DNA from: an uncultured bacterium
Lineage (GTDB): Bacteria; Bacillota; Clostridia; Lachnospirales; Lachnospiraceae
DNA length: 64,000 bases
Assembly: GCA_948467735.1 (NCBI GenBank)
Contig: CAOKFN010000016.1
Location: forward strand, 1-64,000
Direction: 5' to 3'
How positions within the stretch are numbered: the first letter of the stretch is position 1; the number at the start of each line of letters is the position of its first letter. The position numbers and the translations under genes were made by a program. Shown here piece after piece: positions 23,816 to 32,587 of the stretch. Below the pieces are notes generated by a model. It searched no databases and was not told the origin of the DNA. It saw only the letters and a program-made list of their open reading frames with translations.

Positions 23816-23844
23816 TTTACAAAAATTCCTCCCTATGTTATGAT
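23816..23844 (+). promoter_or_regulatory. Promoter of the M15 peptidase gene
   Basis: TTTACA (23816-23821), 17-bp spacer, TATGAT (23839-23844), 28 bp before the start codon. Confidence 0.7.
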
Positions 23845-23872
23845 ATACACGGAACGGAAACAGGAGGTCGTC

Positions 23873-24814
23873 ATGGATAAAAATAAAATTGTTTCAATGG
23901 TGATAATATTGGCGGTGATTGTGGTCATTGCGGGCGGCCTCAGCCGGGCCGCCTTCAGGGATTCCTTTACTCTGGCCGAATATGCGCAGCAGAATCAGGC
24001 GTCGGGCTCAAACGCCGGCGAACAGAATTCATCCGCTTCAGGTTCGGGAAATCAGCCTTCGGGAAATCATTCCTCCAGCAGCAGACAGCCCTCCCCGTCA
24101 CCCGACGCGCCTTCCCCCGCTCCCACAGCCTCACCCGGCGACGCCAAGCTCACCGGAGCGGCTCTGAACGGGACATCCGAATTAAAACAGCGTGTCCAAT
24201 TAGCCGAAGGATTTTACTATGAACCTATTTCAGAAAAGCTGCGCCGCTACATGACGGGAATCTCCTTCCCTGCCGCTCAAAAAGGAGAAGAGCTTTCCCC
24301 TCCCGAGATTACCTTTGATGAACTGCGCTATGTCCATGTGATGCATTACGATTTTGACGGCAGCCCCGCGGAGGGCGAGCTTATCTGCAATGAGTATATC
24401 GCGCAGGACCTTCTGGAAATTTTTCATGAATTATACCGCAATGAATACCGTCTGGAAAAAATATTGTTAATCGACGAATATGAAGGCAGCCACACTGCTT
24501 CCATGGAAGACAACAACACCTTCTGCTTTCATTACTTCATGCCGGAAGAAAGCTCCGGAATGTCGAAACATGCTTACGGGCTGGCAGTTGACGTCAATCC
24601 ATTTTACAATCCCCTTGTCTCCTATGGCGAGGACGGTCAGGAAATCATATCCCCTTCCGAATCCCTGCCATATGCCAATCGTTCTTCAGGCTTTCCTTAT
24701 AAGATAGACGAAAACGACCTCTGCTATAAATTGTTCCTCCGGCATGGTTTCACTTGGGGCGGAAACCGAAATGACGCCAAGGCCTATCAGCATTTTCAGA
24801 AAACAAAGCCCTGA
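23873..24814 (+). CDS. Membrane-anchored M15-family peptidoglycan peptidase (VanY/CwlK-like)
   Basis: Predicted zinc peptidase acting on peptidoglycan peptides outside the cell, 313 aa. An N-terminal membrane anchor (residues about 6-24) is followed by a Ser/Gly/Pro-rich linker (43-95). The catalytic domain has SKHAYGLAVDVNPF, giving the HxxxxxxD zinc ligands, and a C-terminal HGFTWGGN with a downstream histidine in YQHFQ, the layout of D,D-/L,D-carboxypeptidases and CwlK-type endopeptidases. The start at 23873 has CAGGAGGT; upstream residues are spurious. It converges on the MATE gene. Confidence 0.88.
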   Translation: MDKNKIVSMVIILAVIVVIAGGLSRAAFRDSFTLAEYAQQNQASGSNAGEQNSSASGSGNQPSGNHSSSSRQPSPSPDAPSPAPTASPGDAKLTGAALNGTSELKQRVQLAEGFYYEPISEKLRRYMTGISFPAAQKGEELSPPEITFDELRYVHVMHYDFDGSPAEGELICNEYIAQDLLEIFHELYRNEYRLEKILLIDEYEGSHTASMEDNNTFCFHYFMPEESSGMSKHAYGLAVDVNPFYNPLVSYGEDGQEIISPSESLPYANRSSGFPYKIDENDLCYKLFLRHGFTWGGNRNDAKAYQHFQKTKP

Positions 24815-24844
24815 TTTCTCCGGCGTCGAGCATAAAGCCCCGCT

Positions 24845-26197
24845 CTAAATTTTTATTTCCGTCCATTTCCCCTGCCGGAAGCGGATGCTCGCGAAAATAA
24901 ACCGGGACAGCTGATCCGCGACCACGCCAAGCCATATGCCCGTGATACCCATCTCAAGCACATAGCCAAAGAAATACGAGCCCAGCGTCCTCATCACGGT
25001 TACGCTCACAGTGGACGCGATGGCCGTATAGAGCGTATCCCCCGCCCCTCTCAGACAGCCCATATAAATCACCTGCGCAATCTGTAGTATCACTACAAAA
25101 ATAATGATATGCATAATATTGACGCCAATGGCAACAATCTCCTCTTCCTCAAAAAACAGCCGCATCAACAGCCCTGCGCCCAAGAAATATGTAATGGCAA
25201 GCAGAACCGAAATCACGCCTCCTATCATGCGGCAGGTCCTTCCATATTCTTTCGCCCTGTCCGGCTGTTTCGCCCCCAGACTATAGCCAATCAATGCTAC
25301 CGCCGTCGCCTGCAGGCCGTCCCCAAAGGAAAAAGACAATCCCATAATGTTCATTCCCACTTGGTGAGCCGCCATAGCCGAGGTTCCCTGATCCGCAGCC
25401 ATAATGGCCGTCAGCATAAAACCGATTCTCATGAGCACCTGTTCCGCAAAGACGCTGTATCCCACTTTGACGATATTTTTTAACGCCAGAAAAGAGGGCT
25501 TGATTTTTTCTTTTAAGATAAGCGGAATACTGATAAAATTATCCGCCTTCCAAACGGACAGCACGCTCATAATACTGGAAACCACCGTTCCCAGAACCGT
25601 TGCCAGCGCCGCGCCCCGAATACCCAAGGCCGGGAAACCGAAATTTCCCTGAATCAGCAGATAATTAAAAAGTATATTTACCGTATTGGATACAAGATTT
25701 GTCCGCATGGTGATACGGGTATTGCCCGCACCCCGCTGGGCGGAATTAATTCCCATCTGAATGACATTAAAAATCATCCCGCCCATGATAATTTTGAAAT
25801 ACAATACCGCGCTGTCGTGAGTCAATTCCTCGGAGCCGCAGAGCCTGATAATAGGGTCCGCCAGCACCACCATCAAAATACTCATGAACACCGCCATGAC
25901 TAGGATAAAGATAAGAAATGTGGAAAAAATCTGATTGGCTTCTTCTTTCTTATTCTCCCCTTTTCGTCTGGCCACCAGCGCGGATATGGATACATTGGAC
26001 GCCACAAAGAGGGAAAGCCCCAGAAACTTGGGCTGCGTCGTCAACCCTACCGCCGCCACCGCATAAGAGCCCATGGAACTGACCATAAGAGAATCTACCA
26101 ATCCTGCGAAAGCCGTAAAAAAAGACTCCAGTATCGCAGGCCATGCCATATTCAGTGTCTTTCTTATATCATCCCTGCTGTATTGAAATAATTTCAT
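24845..26197 (-). CDS. MATE-family multidrug/Na+ antiporter
   Basis: Inner-membrane exporter of 450 aa with twelve predicted hydrophobic segments in two homologous halves, beginning MAWPAILESFFTAFAGLVDSLMV and containing the QRGAGNTRI and CLRGAGDTLYT signature segments typical of MATE proteins. The substrate is not predictable. The start at 26197 has AGGGGTG at good spacing; an upstream in-frame ATG at 26245 has none. It sits between rplQ and the ecf operon, where it interrupts a commonly conserved neighbourhood. Confidence 0.92.
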   Translation of the reverse strand: MKLFQYSRDDIRKTLNMAWPAILESFFTAFAGLVDSLMVSSMGSYAVAAVGLTTQPKFLGLSLFVASNVSISALVARRKGENKKEEANQIFSTFLIFILVMAVFMSILMVVLADPIIRLCGSEELTHDSAVLYFKIIMGGMIFNVIQMGINSAQRGAGNTRITMRTNLVSNTVNILFNYLLIQGNFGFPALGIRGAALATVLGTVVSSIMSVLSVWKADNFISIPLILKEKIKPSFLALKNIVKVGYSVFAEQVLMRIGFMLTAIMAADQGTSAMAAHQVGMNIMGLSFSFGDGLQATAVALIGYSLGAKQPDRAKEYGRTCRMIGGVISVLLAITYFLGAGLLMRLFFEEEEIVAIGVNIMHIIIFVVILQIAQVIYMGCLRGAGDTLYTAIASTVSVTVMRTLGSYFFGYVLEMGITGIWLGVVADQLSRFIFASIRFRQGKWTEIKI

Positions 26198-26361
26198 TTT
26201 TACACCCCTATGCCCGCCCTTGGCAGGCTTCAATTCAAAATTCATGACAATAGAAGTCTGCTCTTGAATTCTATTGTATGGAAGTCTGTTTCCAAACTTA
26301 CACCCCCTGCATGCAGGCCAATCAATCGTTTGAAAGTGCTTTTTGTTACAAATTTTATTCT

Positions 26362-26395
26362 AAAAAGAAGGAACCGATGCTTCTGCATCAGCTCC
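26362..26395 (-). terminator. Terminator downstream of rplQ
   Basis: Fully paired 11-bp stem (26385-26395 with 26370-26380, counting G-U pairs), 4-nt loop, then TTCTTTTT on the minus strand (26369-26362). It ends the alpha operon. Confidence 0.82.
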
Positions 26396-26457
26396 CCACT
26401 TCATCATTTCTTACAAAAATATCATTCATTGCTTTTTACAACAAAATTACCTGCTGC

Positions 26458-26994
26458 TTAAACCAGCTCCAAAACAACTTCCATTGCCGCATCGCCCTTG
26501 CGGGGTCCGATTTTAATAATTCTGGTATATCCGCCCTTGCGATCCGCATATTTAGGTCCATACTCATCAAAAAGCTTTGCCGCCAAGTCAACCTTCTTGG
26601 TATTTCTCTTTCTTCCTGCCCTTTCTGTCGGAACGTCCACAACAGGGTATAATACTCTCAATATCTGATGTCTTGCATGCAGTCTGCTGGGCAGATCCTT
26701 TTTGATTTCCTTTTGTACGGACTCATATGTCGTCTTTCTCTTGCCGTTCACAACTTCCTTTACACGCTTCCCGTCCTTATCCTTTACAGGCACCTTAGCC
26801 GTAACCGTGACAGTCTCAAAATTATCCTTCTCCTTTGCCGCCATTGCAATCAGCCCTTCGGCGATTTTCTTTACTTCCTTAGCTCTTGCCTCGGTAGTAA
26901 TAATCCTGCCATGATGCAGCAATGCCGTCACCTGATTTCTAAGTAACGCTTTCCTTTGCGAAGATGTCCTGCCTAATTTTCTGTACTTTGCCAT
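26458..26994 (-). CDS. rplQ: 50S ribosomal protein L17 (long form)
   Basis: Large-subunit protein near the exit tunnel. The 178-aa product starts MAKYRKLGRTSSQRKALLRN and ends with GGYTRIIKIGPRKGDAAMEV. It is about 55-60 residues longer than E. coli L17; the extra part is central (after KEKDNFETV, through GKRKTTYESV and up to RAGRKRNTKK). Such long L17 forms occur in Clostridia. The start at 26994 is supported by GAAAGGA upstream. Last gene of the alpha operon. Confidence 0.96.
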   Translation of the reverse strand: MAKYRKLGRTSSQRKALLRNQVTALLHHGRIITTEARAKEVKKIAEGLIAMAAKEKDNFETVTVTAKVPVKDKDGKRVKEVVNGKRKTTYESVQKEIKKDLPSRLHARHQILRVLYPVVDVPTERAGRKRNTKKVDLAAKLFDEYGPKYADRKGGYTRIIKIGPRKGDAAMEVVLELV

Positions 26995-27142
26995 TGTTAT
27001 TTTCCTTTCTCCATTCATGGTACATCCGGCCACGCTCTTTGGGCTTACTTACCGAATGCATTTTGATTTTCCATTTAGAGATGAACCACCGGCGAACTCA
27101 TTGGATTTACCGCCTATGGATATCCTTCTTATCATAATTCTT

Positions 27143-28099
27143 CTATTCCTCGCTGGGATTTAACTGTAGTCCCAGCTCTTTCAGCTTCGTCAATACCTCT
27201 TCCAAAGATTTTCTGCCAAGATTGCGAACCTTCATCATATCCTCGGAAGTCTTATTGCACAGTTCTTCCACCGTATTGATGCCTGCTCTCTTCAAGCAGT
27301 TGTAGGAACGCACGGAAAGTTCCAGTTCATCAATGCTCATTTCAAGAACCTTCTCCCTCTCATCGTCTTCTTTCTCTACCATAACCTCTGCGGTCTTAGC
27401 ATTTTCAGACAAGTCAATAAAGAGGCTTAAATGCTCGCTCAATACCTTTGCGGCAAGGCTTACCGCCTCGTCGGGAACCAGAGTTCCATTCGTAAACACA
27501 TCCAGCGTCAGTTTATCATAATCGGTAATCTGACCTACACGGGTATTTTCAATCCTAATATTGACTCTCTCCACAGGTGTGTAAATAGAATCAACTGCAA
27601 TCACACCAATCGGTAAATCTTCGTGTTTGTTCTTATCGGCGCTTACATAGCCGCGGCCTTTGGTAATCGTAAGCTCCATGTAAAGCTTGGCGTCTTTGCC
27701 GCTCAATGTAGCGATAGCCAAATCCGGGTTCAGAATCTCAATGTCCTGATCTGTCTGAATATCGGAAGCGTGTACGACGCCTTCGCCTTCAAATTCGATA
27801 TATGCGGTCTTGGTCTCATTTGTCTCGCTGCTGTTCTTAATCGCAAGGCTCTTGATATTCATGATAATTTCCGTCACATCTTCCTTCACGCCGGGAATCG
27901 AACTGAATTCATGCAGAACTCCTTCAATTTTAATCTGGCTTACCGCCGCTCCGGGCAGGGAGGAAAGCATGATTCTTCTCAAAGAATTGCCAAGAGTGAT
28001 ACCATATCCTCTTTCCAAAGGTTCCACTACGAACTTGCCGTACTTCTTGTCTTCTGAAATTTCAGCAACCTCAATATTAGGTCTTTCAAAATCAAACAC
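27143..28099 (-). CDS. rpoA: RNA polymerase alpha subunit (GTG start)
   Basis: Assembly platform of RNA polymerase and contact for UP elements and activators. The 318-aa product starts VFDFERPNIEVAEI and includes GNSLRRIMLSSLPGAAV in the N-terminal domain and LSVRSYNCLKRAGINTVEEL plus RNLGRKSLEEV in the C-terminal domain. The GTG at 28099-28097 has AAGGAGGG seven bases upstream and gives normal family length, unlike a longer ATG-started reading. It lies between rpsD and rplQ. Confidence 0.96.
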   Translation of the reverse strand: MFDFERPNIEVAEISEDKKYGKFVVEPLERGYGITLGNSLRRIMLSSLPGAAVSQIKIEGVLHEFSSIPGVKEDVTEIIMNIKSLAIKNSSETNETKTAYIEFEGEGVVHASDIQTDQDIEILNPDLAIATLSGKDAKLYMELTITKGRGYVSADKNKHEDLPIGVIAVDSIYTPVERVNIRIENTRVGQITDYDKLTLDVFTNGTLVPDEAVSLAAKVLSEHLSLFIDLSENAKTAEVMVEKEDDEREKVLEMSIDELELSVRSYNCLKRAGINTVEELCNKTSEDMMKVRNLGRKSLEEVLTKLKELGLQLNPSEE

Positions 28100-28296
28100 T
28101 CGAATACCCTCCTTTTTAATGTTATTCAAAGACACAAGCACTCCGAAGCCATATCCCGCCATAATGTAACGGTGATATGACCTCAGAGGCCAGCAGGGTT
28201 GTCGCTGTCCGCCCTATCATCCATGACAACGGACTTAATTTCATACGCCGAAACGTATGGAAATGTCTGTCGGCATGATAGGAACAGCAACTATGA

Positions 28297-28890
28297 TTAC
28301 TTAGAGTACAACTCGACAATAAGCATTTCATTTACGGGGACATCAATCATCTCTCGAGTGGGAAGATTCTTAATCGTTCCCTTCAAATTCTCAATATCCA
28401 CATCCATCCACTCCGGCGTCAGTCTGCCGCCGGTCACTTCAAGAATATCCTTATATCTCTGCATGGATTTTGCAGTTTCTCTGATTTCAACGACGTCACC
28501 GGCCTTAATCAAATAGGAAGGAATGTTGATCACTCTGCCGTTTACCGTCACATGCTTGTGGTCAACCACCTGCCTCGCCTCACGGCGGGTTCTGGCAAAG
28601 CCCATTCTAAATACCACATTGTCAAGTCTCCTCTCCAACATGATCATCAGGTTTTCACCGGTCATTCCCTTCATTCTGTCAGCCTTGCTGTAATAATTTC
28701 TGAAAGGCTTCTCCAAGACGCCATAAATGAATTTTGCCTTCTGCTTCTCACGAAGCTGTAAGCCATACTCGCTTACCTTCTTGCCTGCTCTTGTATTCTG
28801 TCTCTTAGACTTCTTGTCATATCCCAGATAAGAAGGCTCCAAGCCCAGTGCTCTGCATCTCTTCAATACGGGTACACGATTTACTGCCAT
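28297..28890 (-). CDS. rpsD: 30S ribosomal protein S4
   Basis: Primary 16S rRNA-binding assembly protein. The 197-aa product starts MAVNRVPVLKRCRALGLEPSYLGYD and contains the S4 RNA-binding domain (LERRLDNVVFRMGFARTRREARQ and HVTVNGRVINIPSY). It lacks the zinc-binding cysteine pairs seen in some S4 paralogues. S4 often represses the alpha operon by binding its leader; no such site was identified here. Confidence 0.98.
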   Translation of the reverse strand: MAVNRVPVLKRCRALGLEPSYLGYDKKSKRQNTRAGKKVSEYGLQLREKQKAKFIYGVLEKPFRNYYSKADRMKGMTGENLMIMLERRLDNVVFRMGFARTRREARQVVDHKHVTVNGRVINIPSYLIKAGDVVEIRETAKSMQRYKDILEVTGGRLTPEWMDVDIENLKGTIKNLPTREMIDVPVNEMLIVELYSK

Positions 28891-29028
28891 TTTTATTTTC
28901 CTCTACTTTCTTGTCTGTTTACAGTATCCGAAGGATACCTTCCTCCAACAATTCAACCAACTAAAACAATACAGCCGGACAATTCCTCCGACTGCACCAG
29001 CCCAAAATCCAGCCAGCAGCACCAGCCC

Positions 29029-29054
29029 GGAAGAATCGCCCCAGCGATTCTTCC
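29029..29054. other. 11-bp perfect hairpin between rpsK and rpsD
   Basis: Arms 29029-29039 and 29044-29054 pair perfectly around a 4-nt loop. No T-tract follows. In the rpsK-rpsD intercistronic gap it could stabilise or process the mRNA. Confidence 0.6.
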
Positions 29055-29087
29055 AAGCGGATAAGCGCCAAAGATGCCTATTCGCTT

Positions 29088-29483
29088 TCAGACGCGGCGC
29101 CGTTTCGGAGGACGGCAGCCATTATGCGGGACAGGAGTTACGTCACGGATGCTGACTACTTCCAGCCCGCATGCGGAAAGCGCCCTGATTGCCGCCTCAC
29201 GTCCTGAACCCGGTCCCTTTACAAATACATCAACGGATTTCAATCCATGTATCAAAGCAGCCTTAGTCGCTGTCTCTGCCGCCATCTGTGCGGCATATGG
29301 AGTAGATTTCCTTGAACCTTTAAATCCCAGACCACCGGCACTTGCCCAGCTGAGGGCGTTGCCCTCGGTATCCGTCAATGTAACAATCGTGTTGTTAAAA
29401 GAAGACTGGATATGTGCCTGTCCGCGTTCAACGTTTTTTCTGACACGCTTCTTTGTCACTTTTTTTGTAACTTGTTTTGCCAT
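29088..29483 (-). CDS. rpsK: 30S ribosomal protein S11
   Basis: Small-subunit platform protein of 131 aa with the family segments HIQSSFNNTIVTLTDTEGN, GPGSGREAAIRAL and the basic C-terminus PHNGCRPPKRRRV. In conserved order after rpsM and before rpsD. Confidence 0.98.
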   Translation of the reverse strand: MAKQVTKKVTKKRVRKNVERGQAHIQSSFNNTIVTLTDTEGNALSWASAGGLGFKGSRKSTPYAAQMAAETATKAALIHGLKSVDVFVKGPGSGREAAIRALSACGLEVVSIRDVTPVPHNGCRPPKRRRV

Positions 29484-29629
29484 TTTAAACTAACCTACTT
29501 TCTCGCCTTATACAAAATATCATGAGGGAATCTGACATCCCCTTTACATTTACAGAAGGAACTTCTAAGGAGCCTTTTCATAGCGCCATGACAGTCCGAC
29601 AGCCCGGCCAAAAAATCAGCCTGCCGGTC

Positions 29630-30001
29630 TTACTTCTTCTTGTTGGCGACAGTTCTCTTCGGTCCCTTGCGGGTTCTCGCATTGTTCTTGGTATTTTGAC
29701 CGCGGACAGGCAGACCCTTACGATGACGAATACCGCGGTAGCAGCCGATTTCCTGAAGTCTTTTAATATTCAGGGCAACCTCACGTCTCAAATCACCCTC
29801 TACCATCACGCCAAGCTTTTCAATCGCTTCCGTAATTTTCTTCACTTCATCGTCGGTAACGTCCCTCACCCTGGTATCAGGATTTACGCCTGCCTCTTTC
29901 AAAATCTTGTTAGAAGTCGCTCTGCCTATTCCATAGACATAGGTCATGCCGATTTCAATTCGTTTTTCTCTCGGTAAATCAACACCTGCGATACGAGCCA
30001 T
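29630..30001 (-). CDS. rpsM: 30S ribosomal protein S13
   Basis: Small-subunit head protein of 123 aa that forms the inter-subunit bridge with L5. It starts MARIAGVDLPREKRIEIGMTY, has GIGRATSNKIL (helix-two-turn-helix) and ends with the basic GLPVRGQNTKNNARTRKGPK tail. Follows rpmJ after a 420-nt gap. Confidence 0.98.
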   Translation of the reverse strand: MARIAGVDLPREKRIEIGMTYVYGIGRATSNKILKEAGVNPDTRVRDVTDDEVKKITEAIEKLGVMVEGDLRREVALNIKRLQEIGCYRGIRHRKGLPVRGQNTKNNARTRKGPKRTVANKKK

Positions 30002-30422
30002 TTACATTTCCTCCATTCTTTTCCGCCATGCGGGTGACGACGCGCCTGCTGTCACTCCGTCAATGGACGCGCTTGCACCGCCCCTTGGCTTCTCGCCGCC
30101 CGGCCGTGCATTTTGTTACTCATTGATTGGGGCTCTCACCCAATCGGACACTCATCCCAACCTGATCCGATCTTTCCGGAACAAAACACAGCATCCCTCC
30201 CGCTTCCTGCCCTCCGCCTTTTATCCGGCCTATCGCCAAATATCACGAAAACAGAATGCATTTCGGACACGAAATATTCCGGTATCAAGAAGTAATCTCC
30301 TGTAAGCTCTATCCCAGTTCTATGATAATCAATGCCTCGCATTGGTTCAGCCGCCCATAAAAACCGGACAAGAACTCACTTGACCTGCCGTCCCCCTTTG
30401 AGGAACGCGATGCAGACGGTGA
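30002..30422. other. 420-nt gap between rpmJ and rpsM, no gene seen
   Basis: Unusually long for this otherwise compact block. It contains a GC-rich segment (30040-30110) that resembles the noncoding block near 23510, and no frame with start, ribosome-binding site and protein-like content. Confidence 0.5.
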
Positions 30423-30536
30423 TTATCCCTGTCTCTGTTTGTGTTTCGGATTTTCGCAGATTACTCTGATGCGTCCTTTTCTCTTGATGATTTTGCATTT
30501 CTCGCAAATCGGTTTTACTGATGATCTAACCTTCAC
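30423..30536 (-). CDS. rpmJ: 50S ribosomal protein L36 (GTG start)
   Basis: The 37-aa product reads MKVRSSVKPICEKCKIIKRK and continues through RIRVICENPKHKQRQG, a full L36. It has three of the four zinc ligands as Cys (C11, C14, C27) and the fourth as His32. The start codon is GTG (30536-30534) with GGAGGG seven bases upstream. Found by reading the sequence, because it is short. It is separated from infA by two large membrane-protein genes. Confidence 0.97.
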   Translation of the reverse strand: MKVRSSVKPICEKCKIIKRKGRIRVICENPKHKQRQG

Positions 30537-30676
30537 GTTAAACCCTCCTTTCAAAAAGACCGTTTCATATTATAACATGTCATTTTATGGTTTGCAAGCT
30601 ATTTATACATTATTTTCTATATTTTTGTACAATTTCTTCTCCCGCCGCGCCAAATTTACGTTTCTGCCGTCTTCTC

Positions 30677-32587
30677 TTATCGGTATACAGCGTAACTTCC
30701 GTCAAAGTAATCCAGAAAGTACCCCTGTTTCTGCATGTACTCTCCGATATATTCCAGCTTCAACACAAAAGACTCGTCGTCAGGGTCAAGAAGTCCCTCG
30801 CGGCTTCCCGTTTCAAGGTAATTCCTGCAGCCCTCCTCCAAGATCACAACGGGCTTTTCTCCGCCGCGGGCAGTCTCCTGCTCTATCTCCCCCAATTTAT
30901 CCAGCATCGCCTGCGGACCGTAAGATCGCAGGCCGCCCCAGATATTCATGGCGGGCACAAGCTCCATATAATATGCCAGACCCGGAATATTTCCATATAA
31001 AATACATCTTATGCCGTTTTCCTTATTCTCATTGGAACATTCACCGCCGACACCTTGTTCATTATTTTCATTGGAATCTTCATTCCCGCTGAATTGTTCA
31101 TTTTTATGAAAGCTTTCATCTCCATGAAGATATTCATACAGCTCCGTCAGCCGCTCAGCCTTTTGGGCGTCGGTATGCATTCCCCGCAGGACGGGAATAT
31201 CCTCAATCTCCGCGCCGACGTCCCTTGCCCCCGCCGCCTCCTCATAGACAAAGCGCAGTCCGAACCCAATTCCCTGTACCGTCAAGAGCAGTATTCCCGC
31301 CGCAAGGAAAGCCTTGAGCGGAAAATACAAAATATGCGTTTTCTCCCGAAAAAAAATATAGGCCATCCATAAGAAAACGGGCAGTACCAAAAATAAATTG
31401 TTGATGCTCGAATAAAGCGCGTTATTGCTTCCCAGCGAAGAAAGGTATATGGTCAAAAGCGCCAGAAACGCCAGCAGCTTTCTCTCCTTCCCGGCCCTTC
31501 TGTCAGCCATCCACACCCCGGCCAAGAGAAACGCCAGCAGAAAAATCAACAGACAGGGATAGTAAACGGAATTGTAGGAGGCATAGTCTAGGTTACAATA
31601 CCCTTTTCGGAAAAACCAGACCGTCAACGCAAGCGTTATCAAGGCGGTCACAAGCTTTTTCACCTTCGGCAGCTTTTCCGGCAGCACCCCGCAGCACAAC
31701 AGCGCCACGACCGCAGCCGGCACAAAACGTTTCAGCCAGTAAGTGCCCGCGTCGTCCGTATACGCCCGCAGCATGCCAAACAGCATGACCCCCGGCGTAT
31801 AATCCGGCGCGTTCTCCGTCATGGCAAAGAGCCGAAGCACTCCCGCCGCATATTCGTCCAGCCCATGCCGAAACGCCATCCACGCCAGAAACAAACCGAC
31901 AGAAAGCCCATAGCCCAGAATACAGCTTCCCGTCTCCCGCAACACCTTGGATAACCTTTTTCGGGAGATAAATCCATAATACCACACGGCCAGAATCATC
32001 CCCGCCTGCGGCAGATTCGAGAATCGCACCGCCACATTCAGCCCAAGCATCATCCCCGCCAGCAGAAGATACTTTTCCTGTCCGTCCAAAAGCTTATGCG
32101 CCTGCGAACGCTTCTCCTGCACGGCCGTCAGACCATGATACAGGCACAGCGTCCCCGCCATAAAAAGTGCATAGGTCAGGTAATGATACAGCAGCCCGGA
32201 AGGCGCCCAGCATAGGCTGAGGGCAAGAATTTCCCCCCAAAACGCCAGCCATACCGGCATATGCAGCCTTTTCACGCAGAACCAAAAAGCCCCCGCCCCC
32301 ATCATGCCGATCACCAGCGAGGTGTAGACGTTCATGCCAAGCATACTTCCGCCCCCCGGCAGGCGGGTCAGAATATTTCCGAATACAGTCGCAAGCCATG
32401 TGGCATAATACCACATGGCGTCCATATACTCCGGCCCGCTGTATTTAAAATTGGCATAGTTATAACCGGCGTCCCACAAATCCACGCCCAGATAAATATG
32501 ACGAAGGGGATAGGCAAGAAGAAGCACAACAGAAATAAAATAACAGCAGCAAATTTTATTTTTGCCCGATTCCATTTTGGATTCCAT
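30677..32587 (-). CDS. Large polytopic membrane protein, GT-C glycosyltransferase-like
   Basis: Unrecognised 636-aa membrane protein with about a dozen hydrophobic helices. The first loop has GVDLWDAGYNYANF, an acidic motif in the position of the catalytic DxD/ED loop of GT-C lipid-linked-sugar glycosyltransferases (inference). The C-terminal 190 residues are soluble and contain an Asn/Glu-rich low-complexity insert (NEQFSGNEDSNENNEQ). It overlaps the end of the next upstream gene by 32 nt, so the two are coupled. Start at 32587 has GAGGGC. The function may be surface glycan assembly. Its place inside the infA-rpmJ ribosomal block is unusual. Confidence 0.7.
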   Translation of the reverse strand: MESKMESGKNKICCCYFISVVLLLAYPLRHIYLGVDLWDAGYNYANFKYSGPEYMDAMWYYATWLATVFGNILTRLPGGGSMLGMNVYTSLVIGMMGAGAFWFCVKRLHMPVWLAFWGEILALSLCWAPSGLLYHYLTYALFMAGTLCLYHGLTAVQEKRSQAHKLLDGQEKYLLLAGMMLGLNVAVRFSNLPQAGMILAVWYYGFISRKRLSKVLRETGSCILGYGLSVGLFLAWMAFRHGLDEYAAGVLRLFAMTENAPDYTPGVMLFGMLRAYTDDAGTYWLKRFVPAAVVALLCCGVLPEKLPKVKKLVTALITLALTVWFFRKGYCNLDYASYNSVYYPCLLIFLLAFLLAGVWMADRRAGKERKLLAFLALLTIYLSSLGSNNALYSSINNLFLVLPVFLWMAYIFFREKTHILYFPLKAFLAAGILLLTVQGIGFGLRFVYEEAAGARDVGAEIEDIPVLRGMHTDAQKAERLTELYEYLHGDESFHKNEQFSGNEDSNENNEQGVGGECSNENKENGIRCILYGNIPGLAYYMELVPAMNIWGGLRSYGPQAMLDKLGEIEQETARGGEKPVVILEEGCRNYLETGSREGLLDPDDESFVLKLEYIGEYMQKQGYFLDYFDGSYAVYR

